DNA of 22,674 nt, taken from positions 1 through 22,674 of the forward strand of contig JALONZ010000003.1 of the NCBI GenBank assembly GCA_025454675.1, read 5' to 3'. Below the pieces are notes generated by a model. That model made no database searches. It saw nothing but the letters and a program-made list of their open reading frames with translations, and was not told where the DNA came from. A program made the position numbers and the translations under genes. The stretch's first letter is position 1, and each line of letters begins with the position of its first letter. This document shows, piece after piece, positions 1 through 5,759 of this stretch. This stretch comes from Anaerolineae bacterium. Its GTDB lineage: Bacteria; Chloroflexota; Anaerolineae; Aggregatilineales; Phototrophicaceae.

Positions 1-644
1 TCATAATTATCAATCAAAAAAGCAATCGCGCCGGTCAATTCGCGCAAATTATGAGGTGGAATGCTGGTTGCCATACCCACCGCAATCCCTGTCGCACCAT
101 TGAGCAACAAATTCGGTAGGCGTGCAGGCATCACAATCGGTTCTTGTTGCGAGCCATCATAATTATCCTGAAAATCTACCGTGTCCATCTCAATATCAAC
201 AAGCAATTCGCTGGTAATACCCGCCATCCGTGCTTCGGTATACCGCATGGCGGCGGGACTATCGCCATCCACACTCCCAAAATTCCCTTGACCATCTACC
301 AACATATAGCGCAACGAAAAATCTTGCGCCATCCGCGCCATTGCATCATAAACTGCGCCATCACCATGAGGATGATATTTTCCCAATACCTCACCAACAA
401 TACGCGCACTTTTTTTGTAGGGTGTCCCTGGTCGCAATCCCATATCATACATCGCATATAAAATACGACGCTGAACCGGTTTTAGACCATCGCGGGCATC
501 TGGCAAAGCACGAGCCACGATTACGCTCATCGCATAATCTAAATAACTCCCGCGCATCTCTTCGTTGATGTCCATACTGCGGATAATCCCAGTCGTTTGG
601 ACATCTCCATTCAATTGCTCGTTGTTTTCTGTATTATCTGCCAT
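1..644 (-). CDS. gyrA: DNA gyrase subunit A, N-terminal part (cut by window edge)
   Basis: Breakage-reunion subunit of type II topoisomerase, which with GyrB introduces negative supercoils. About 214 N-terminal residues are visible from ATG at 642-644; the rest lies beyond base 1. Directly readable are the winged-helix segment with GKYHPHGDGAVYD (residues 88-100), the DGQGNFGS segment (117-124) and the catalytic tyrosine Y135 in AAMRYTE. The quinolone-determining position equal to E. coli Ser83 is glycine (G96), while the Asp87 equivalent is kept (D100). A short non-conserved tail (about 20 residues) precedes the conserved IIRSMDINEEM segment. The gene diverges from the secreted TPR genes. 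GyrA rather than ParC is preferred from overall similarity, but the C-terminal beta-pinwheel that would settle this is not in the window. Confidence 0.95.
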   Translation of the reverse strand, partial: MADNTENNEQLNGDVQTTGIIRSMDINEEMRGSYLDYAMSVIVARALPDARDGLKPVQRRILYAMYDMGLRPGTPYKKSARIVGEVLGKYHPHGDGAVYDAMARMAQDFSLRYMLVDGQGNFGSVDGDSPAAMRYTEARMAGITSELLVDIEMDTVDFQDNYDGSQQEPIVMPARLPNLLLNGATGIAVGMATSIPPHNLRELTGAIAFLIDNY

Positions 645-698
645 AGAGTGTAAAGATTTTTCAATGTTTCCTAACTAGATTCTTTCCAACCTTATGAT

Positions 699-704
699 AT
701 TATA
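699..704 (-). promoter_or_regulatory. gyrA: Probable -10 element of the gyrA promoter
   Basis: On the minus strand the sequence is TATAAT, a perfect sigma-70 type -10 box, about 55 bases before the gyrA start codon. No good -35 hexamer is found at 16-19 bases, so the assignment rests mainly on the -10 box and its place in the divergent intergenic region (645-803). Confidence 0.45.
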
Positions 705-742
705 CATGAAAAGCGTGTAAAAAGCGAACAGAAATACAGCAC

Positions 743-771
743 GTCACATTTTATTGTAACATTTATATAAA
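743..771 (+). promoter_or_regulatory. Possible promoter for the secreted TPR genes
   Basis: GTCACA (743-748), a 17-base spacer and TATAAA (766-771) form a moderate sigma-70 match about 32 bases before the start at 804. The surrounding region is very AT-rich, so chance matches are likely. Confidence 0.35.
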
Positions 772-803
772 AGCTATTGTGACAATATAAGGAAATTTTT
801 TTG

Positions 804-1931
804 ATGAACCGCTTGGTGTTATGCCTATCATTATCGTTTATCCTCATCATTCGGGGTATACCATTACAAGCGCAAGGTAATGGCGATGATGACGATGAAG
901 ACCGCTTTGTCACGGTCAATTTTGGCACGCTTTATGACCAAACCACTCCCGAATTACTCAATCTTGTCGCCATCTTACAAGATACGATTCCTTCCCAATT
1001 TGAAGATACAAACATCACCTTATTATTAGAACAAGACCCCGAATTTGCGGCGGTAAAAGTCGTTTTAGATTTTGCCGATGATAAAGTGTTTGTGGATTTT
1101 GAGGTTGTTCCCCCACGCCCCACCCTATTGCCATCTGAATATTTGATTCCACACCCATTTTATAATTTTCCGCTATCTGCCAATCCCAATAACCCACTTT
1201 TAGGACAAATCATCGGCGAATTTACAGTGGCACTCGGCTATTATCTCAATGCCGATTGTGAATCTATGCTTCCCCATTTAGATGGTATAGAGGAAATTGT
1301 CTCTGAAATTGAAGAATTAGACTATGCCGATGAAACCATCGCCTATCTTAATTTTTATCGGGCAAATTGTGCCATTGTCGCCGAAGATTTCGACGCGGCA
1401 ATCAACCTTTACGAAGGAATTTTGACATTTTTTGAAGATAATAGTTATGATTTTCGATATGGGCTGGAAGCACGTATCAATTTGGCATGGACACATTACA
1501 CCGCAGGCGATGCCGATTTGGGCTATGAAACTGTGAATGATGTGATTGGTTTCACTGGCATTGATTGGGCAACCGTGCGGGCGCTGGAATTACGCGCCCA
1601 TTTTTATCTATTAGAAGCGGAATATGATTCTGCCATTGCAGATTTAGACGAGGCGCTCACCATCAAAATAGATGACCCCTATTTGATTGGGCAAATTATC
1701 AATATCTTCATCATCCTAGAAGATTTCAAAGCGGCGGGCAAAGAATTGAGCCGACTAGAAAAAATTGAGGATGGGTATCCAGTCACCTTGTTTTATGAAG
1801 GTGTTTTGGCGTATGCTGATGGTGATAATATTGTCGCAGAAGATTTTCTGAGTGAATTTGTGGCGCTTGGATTAAACGATTATCTGACCCTAAAGGCACG
1901 CGAGTTATTAGCAGAAATTCAAGCGCGGTAA
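804..1931 (+). CDS. Secreted protein with TPR-like repeats, function unknown
   Basis: A 375-residue protein. The N-terminus MNRLVLCLSL plus a hydrophobic stretch ending LQA-Q (around residue 23) is a type I signal peptide, so the product is exported. An acidic patch (GDDDDED) follows at once. Residues about 30-130 form an N-terminal region of unknown fold, and from about 140 on helical repeats appear, with NLAWTHYTAGDADLGYE and AEYDSAIADLDEAL typical of TPR units; the latter is the clearest. The start is placed at ATG 804 because AAGGAAA (789-795) lies at suitable distance; TTG at 801 is also in frame but less likely. It resembles the next gene in size, signal peptide and repeat order, suggesting a tandem duplication with strong divergence. 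No catalytic motif is seen. TPR regions usually mediate protein contacts; no partner can be named. Confidence 0.8.
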   Translation: MNRLVLCLSLSFILIIRGIPLQAQGNGDDDDEDRFVTVNFGTLYDQTTPELLNLVAILQDTIPSQFEDTNITLLLEQDPEFAAVKVVLDFADDKVFVDFEVVPPRPTLLPSEYLIPHPFYNFPLSANPNNPLLGQIIGEFTVALGYYLNADCESMLPHLDGIEEIVSEIEELDYADETIAYLNFYRANCAIVAEDFDAAINLYEGILTFFEDNSYDFRYGLEARINLAWTHYTAGDADLGYETVNDVIGFTGIDWATVRALELRAHFYLLEAEYDSAIADLDEALTIKIDDPYLIGQIINIFIILEDFKAAGKELSRLEKIEDGYPVTLFYEGVLAYADGDNIVAEDFLSEFVALGLNDYLTLKARELLAEIQAR

Positions 1932-1951
1932 AATGATTGGAGGCACAAGTT

Positions 1952-3028
1952 ATGAAACGATTGGCATTATTAGGTCTCATTTGGGTATTATGTATGTTTG
2001 GAGTATCTGTGGGGGTGGCACAAACAGAAACAACAACCGATACCACTGTTTATATATCCTATTTTGATGGTGTGAATAACCCACAACTCACCACTGAATT
2101 TTTTGATATGCTCACTGCACAACTCAATGAATCGGGTGTGAATATCGAAATTGTGGAATTATCATCCGGTTTATCTGCCATTCACGTATTATTTAGACCC
2201 GTATCCAGTCGGCAAGATGGTATTGCAGATAAAATTGCGTATATCATCACCCTCAATCACAACCCGCTCATCGAAATTTCACCCATCCTCATCCCCATTT
2301 TGCGTGATAATGCGGTCATTTTTAATGCACCTAAAGAAATCGCAGTGAAAGTAACCGCAGGGTTGGCGTTTATCGAAAATAATCAATGCGATTTAGCCAC
2401 TGATTTGTTTACAACGATTCAATCCGAGACCACTGAAAGCGCCTTACAATCACATTTTCCATTCTTTTTAGGGGTATGTGCTTTACTAGAAGGTGATTTA
2501 GCCACTGCCGAAACCATCTATCAAAGTATTTTGAACGACAACCTCACAGGCACCTATTACATCACCACCCCAATTAATTTGGCATGGATTTATTTACAAA
2601 CCAATCGTGCTGATGAAGGCATTGCGTTGGTAGATGACTTACTCGCCAATTATCCCTATTGGTCATTAGACCGTCATGATACATTGGCACGGCGGGCGCA
2701 ACTGCAAGCTGAACTGGGTAATTTTGATGGCGCAATCGCCGATATTGATAGCGCCCTACAAACCCGTCCCAATGATTTTAACCTGCATGTGGTACGTGGA
2801 CGCATTCATCAACATTTTGACCAAACCGAACAAGCACTTACAGATTATACCAATGCGGTGACATTCAATCCCAACTTCGCCCCTGCTTATTATTATCGTG
2901 GAGCATTGTATCTGGCATTAGGTCAACCCGAAAATGCCCGCGCCGATTTTGATGCCTATCTCAGAATTTCACCCGGTGGCGATTTTGCCGATATATGCAG
3001 AACAGAATTAGAAACATTAGGGGCATAG
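1952..3028 (+). CDS. Secreted TPR-repeat protein, paralogue of the preceding gene
   Basis: A 358-residue protein with a type I signal peptide (MKRLALLGLIWVLCMF, cleavage near GVA-Q at residue 23). Residues about 30-125 match the preceding product in layout rather than closely in sequence; 130-235 hold degenerate helical repeats with NLAWIYLQTNRADEG; the three best TPR units are at about 243-276, 277-310 and 311-344, including NFDGAIADIDSAL and PENARADFDAYLRISP. ATG 1952 is chosen because GGAGG (1939-1943) precedes it well; an in-frame TTG at 1937 overlaps that ribosome site. The gene lies 20 bases after its neighbour, so the two are very likely one transcript. Probable role is an extracytoplasmic scaffold or binding protein; the substrate is unknown. 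Confidence 0.82.
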   Translation: MKRLALLGLIWVLCMFGVSVGVAQTETTTDTTVYISYFDGVNNPQLTTEFFDMLTAQLNESGVNIEIVELSSGLSAIHVLFRPVSSRQDGIADKIAYIITLNHNPLIEISPILIPILRDNAVIFNAPKEIAVKVTAGLAFIENNQCDLATDLFTTIQSETTESALQSHFPFFLGVCALLEGDLATAETIYQSILNDNLTGTYYITTPINLAWIYLQTNRADEGIALVDDLLANYPYWSLDRHDTLARRAQLQAELGNFDGAIADIDSALQTRPNDFNLHVVRGRIHQHFDQTEQALTDYTNAVTFNPNFAPAYYYRGALYLALGQPENARADFDAYLRISPGGDFADICRTELETLGA

Positions 3029-3037
3029 CCAATCGCA

Positions 3038-3067
3038 TGTAGTGGCATGATATACCATGCCACTACA
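3038..3067. terminator. Perfect 12-bp hairpin between convergent genes
   Basis: TGTAGTGGCATG (3038-3049) pairs perfectly with CATGCCACTACA (3056-3067) around a 6-base loop. It lies 10 bases after the TPR gene and 9 bases after the stop of the convergent GH13 gene. Neither side has a U-tract, so it is either a bidirectional transcript-end stabiliser or a non-canonical terminator. Confidence 0.6.
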
Positions 3068-3075
3068 CACACAGA

Positions 3076-4683
3076 TTACCGCCGTTTGGCAATTAACCCC
3101 TTATAAAATGCCAATAATTCAACATCTTGGTCACTGCCCCATAACATCGGCAACCGACTCTCATCTAACCCTGCCCCCTCATATGTTGCCACATTCTGAG
3201 ATAATCCCACTTCTGTCCCATAATAAATGATGGGCGGTTGTGGCAATTTGAACTGGGCTTCTGCCGCCCGCATCAATTTCGATTTATCCCCACCCACACT
3301 GAATAAAAACCGATTCATATCGTGGTTATCGAAGAAAGTGGGCAACACAAAATTTTCAGGGAAATAGGCATAATGCCGTTCTACAAAATGCTGAAATTCG
3401 ACTTCTGTCATCTCGCCTTTGGCATAGGTTTTACGGAGCAAATCTTCCATATGAAAATCAAGCACACCATCCAAACCACCCGCATATGTCCGCACGATAT
3501 TGGGGGCTTCAACCACCTCACCAAAACAAAACACATCGGGTTTTATCGCACGACACGCCACATAAAAATCCACCCAAAAATCGGCGCTGGGTCCGTTAGC
3601 ATGGTCTAACCGATAACCATCCACATCAAATTCTTTCAGCCAATACTGCCCAACCGAACACATCCAATCCCGTGCAATGGGATTTTGCAAATTGATGTAG
3701 GGCATCGCCGCAGACCCAAAAAATGTTTTATAGCCCTCTGGGGAATCATCAAAGACAAACCAGTCGCGGTATTGGCTGTTAGGGTTATTCAGCGCATCCA
3801 TAAAATAGGCATTTTGATTCGAGATATGATTACATGCCAAATCCAGAACCACCCGAATTCCCCTTTTATGCGCCGATTCAATCACCGCACGCATAGCATT
3901 ATCACCGCCCAAGCGAGCTGATGTTTTGAAATAATCGCTGATGTCATATCCATGATGCGAGGGACTTTCAAAAGTTGGGGTGAGCCAAATGCAATTAATC
4001 CCCAAATCTGCCAGATAATCCATCTTATCACGCACACCCCATAGTGTGCCACCAAACGGCTGGCGCAAATCGGATGTTTGCAACCATTCGCGCCCATCCC
4101 CTGCATAAAAACGGTCTACAAAAATTTGGTAAATCACCGCCGATTTTACCCATTGGGGGATCGGATGCTCCGAGATATGCAACGTGAACGTTTTGCCCAC
4201 CGCATCGCCAATCGGGGGCAATGGTGGCACAGATTCACCCCTAAAAAATGCACCTGCGGCGCGTTCTGTGGTGGCTTTTAATTCAGGGTAATCGGCAAAG
4301 GCTTCTGTGCCGTCATCAGTCCACGCGCTAATACGATAACGGATGATGGTATTATCAGATTGTGCGGGGATTCTAGCCGTCCATTGGGCATTATAACCCC
4401 ATGTAATCGAATCCCATAAATAATCATGTTGTTCAAATTCAATCACATGCCCATTTTGTGCGATGCCCCAATTACCCGCAGGGATTGAGCCATCAGTCGT
4501 ATAATAACAAGCCACATGGCGGGCGGGGAAATCATGTCCTATCGTGACGAATAAGCTAATTTCTTGATTCGGTTGGGGGATGAGCGGGGCAATTTCGCGC
4601 CCGTGTTGCACGCCCAACCGTGCCAACTGATGATGGAGTTGGCGTAATTCGGGTGTGGCGAGTGTGCCAAAAATAAATTCCAT
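3076..4683 (-). CDS. Cytoplasmic GH13 alpha-glucan hydrolase (cyclomaltodextrinase/neopullulanase-like)
   Basis: A 535-residue alpha-amylase family enzyme without a signal peptide, expected to cleave imported maltodextrins in the cytoplasm. Residues about 35-165 form an N-terminal beta domain resembling CBM34-type modules. The TIM barrel begins near 178 (WVKSAVIYQIFVDRF). Conserved regions are readable: VVLDLACNH (I), GYRLDHANG (II, nucleophile D360), FGEVVE (III, acid/base E389), FFDNHDMNR (IV, D455) and MPYINLQNP (V). The protein ends at FYKGLIAKRR, just after the barrel, so the usual C-terminal beta domain of about 80-100 residues is absent; the stop is followed at once by a hairpin, which argues against a simple frameshift. 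ATG 4683 is preferred to an upstream in-frame ATG at 4719, which would lie inside the preceding terminator; GAAAGGT (4691-4697) supports 4683. It follows malG, implying a maltodextrin pathway. Confidence 0.9.
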   Translation of the reverse strand: MEFIFGTLATPELRQLHHQLARLGVQHGREIAPLIPQPNQEISLFVTIGHDFPARHVACYYTTDGSIPAGNWGIAQNGHVIEFEQHDYLWDSITWGYNAQWTARIPAQSDNTIIRYRISAWTDDGTEAFADYPELKATTERAAGAFFRGESVPPLPPIGDAVGKTFTLHISEHPIPQWVKSAVIYQIFVDRFYAGDGREWLQTSDLRQPFGGTLWGVRDKMDYLADLGINCIWLTPTFESPSHHGYDISDYFKTSARLGGDNAMRAVIESAHKRGIRVVLDLACNHISNQNAYFMDALNNPNSQYRDWFVFDDSPEGYKTFFGSAAMPYINLQNPIARDWMCSVGQYWLKEFDVDGYRLDHANGPSADFWVDFYVACRAIKPDVFCFGEVVEAPNIVRTYAGGLDGVLDFHMEDLLRKTYAKGEMTEVEFQHFVERHYAYFPENFVLPTFFDNHDMNRFLFSVGGDKSKLMRAAEAQFKLPQPPIIYYGTEVGLSQNVATYEGAGLDESRLPMLWGSDQDVELLAFYKGLIAKRR

Positions 4684-4700
4684 ACGATTTACCTTTCGAT

Positions 4701-4731
4701 AAAAACAAAGACACGGCACAAAACCGTGTCT
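4701..4731 (-). terminator. Intrinsic terminator after malG, directly ahead of the GH13 gene
   Basis: On the minus strand AGACACGG and CCGTGTCT form a perfect 8-bp stem (4724-4731 with 4709-4716) with a 7-base loop, followed by a T-rich tail ending in five Ts (4701-4705). It lies 35 bases after the malG stop and ends just 4 bases before the GH13 ribosome site, so GH13 expression needs read-through or anti-termination unless a promoter is hidden here. This suggests attenuation of the last gene. Confidence 0.8.
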
Positions 4732-4766
4732 TTTGAATAATCAGTTGTCCATACACAGCAAAAGAA

Positions 4767-5759
4767 TTAGCCTTTCACCGCGCCCTGAGTGAGACCGCCC
4801 ACAATTTGGTCTTGGAGTGCTAAGTACACAACAACAACAGGAACAGCGGCAACTAAAGCACCTGCGGCAAACTTGCCCCAATCCCGATTGAAGTCGGCAT
4901 TGATAAAATTGAACAAGCCAACCATCAGTGTCCAGCTTTCGCGGTCACGCAATAACACCCGTGCCAAGACGAACTCATTAAATGTGCCGATGAATGATAA
5001 TACGGCGACAACGGCTAAAATGGGTCGAATTAACGGGAAGATGAGCAACCAATAGGTTTGGGCATGAGTTGCACCATCCACCATAGCCGATTCGTCAATA
5101 TCACGCGGGACAGAATCGAAGAAACCCTTCATCAGCCATGTATTAATCCCCATCACACCGCCCAAATAGACCAAAATCAGCCCGCCTGCACTATTCAACC
5201 CAAAGAAATTGAGCCAATTCCAATCAATAAACGACAAGAATGGCATCGCTTGGGGAATAATCACCGCAAGGCGTGATACTTGGCTGAGGATGATGAATAA
5301 CGACACCATCGCCAACAAATTGGGGAAAACTTGGATGAGCAAAATGCCCAGTAATAAACTACGACGACCCTTAAAGCGGAAACGCGAGAACGAATAGGCA
5401 CTCAGCGCCGTAATCATCACACCCAGCACCGTTGTTACCGATGCAACCACAAATGAATTCAAAATCCAATTCCAAAACGGATAAATTTCGAGTTCATCCA
5501 CTAGCAACGCGCGGAAATTATTCAGTAACTCTGATGGGTCATCCACATTTGGAATAAGGGAGCGTGTTGAAAGTGTCCCTTCTGGATTGATGGCAGATGC
5601 CACAACAAAAACAACTGGGAACAAGGCAAAAATAATCGCAATGACAATAATCGTCATCCGAAAAGTGATGCTAAACACCTTTTCGCGTTGGCTCATCACC
5701 ATTGCGGATTTTTGTTTATCACCTGTTCCACCACTCGACATAGTCGCTTGATTAGACAT
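4767..5759 (-). CDS. malG: Maltodextrin ABC transporter permease MalG
   Basis: A 330-residue inner-membrane permease that pairs with MalF to form the import channel. It has a polar cytoplasmic N-terminus (about 30 residues), a first membrane span near 33-55, a core of further spans, and the EAA coupling loop (DIDESAMVDGA, about 220-230, then FPLIRP) that docks on the ATPase. The C-terminus (DQIVGGLTQGAVKG) closely matches E. coli MalG. ATG 5759 overlaps the malF stop by 8 bases (ATGTCTAA), indicating translational coupling; an in-frame GTG at 5765 is a less likely start because the AGGTAGG site is better spaced for the ATG. The needed ATPase (MalK/MsiK type) is not in this window, so it is presumably shared and encoded elsewhere. 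Confidence 0.93.
   Translation of the reverse strand: MSNQATMSSGGTGDKQKSAMVMSQREKVFSITFRMTIIVIAIIFALFPVVFVVASAINPEGTLSTRSLIPNVDDPSELLNNFRALLVDELEIYPFWNWILNSFVVASVTTVLGVMITALSAYSFSRFRFKGRRSLLLGILLIQVFPNLLAMVSLFIILSQVSRLAVIIPQAMPFLSFIDWNWLNFFGLNSAGGLILVYLGGVMGINTWLMKGFFDSVPRDIDESAMVDGATHAQTYWLLIFPLIRPILAVVAVLSFIGTFNEFVLARVLLRDRESWTLMVGLFNFINADFNRDWGKFAAGALVAAVPVVVVYLALQDQIVGGLTQGAVKG

Noticed and set aside
144..568. Plus-strand open frames near the window start
   Set aside because: They lie antisense to the highly conserved gyrA sequence.
743..783. GTCACA ... TGTGAC inverted repeat before the TPR genes, considered as a CRP/FNR-type site
   Set aside because: The 29-base spacing between half-sites is far too long for such an operator, and the region is AT-rich.
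3076..4683. Frameshift as the reason for the short GH13 protein
   Set aside because: The stop is followed within 9 bases by a perfect hairpin and then the convergent gene, leaving no room for a lost C-terminal domain.
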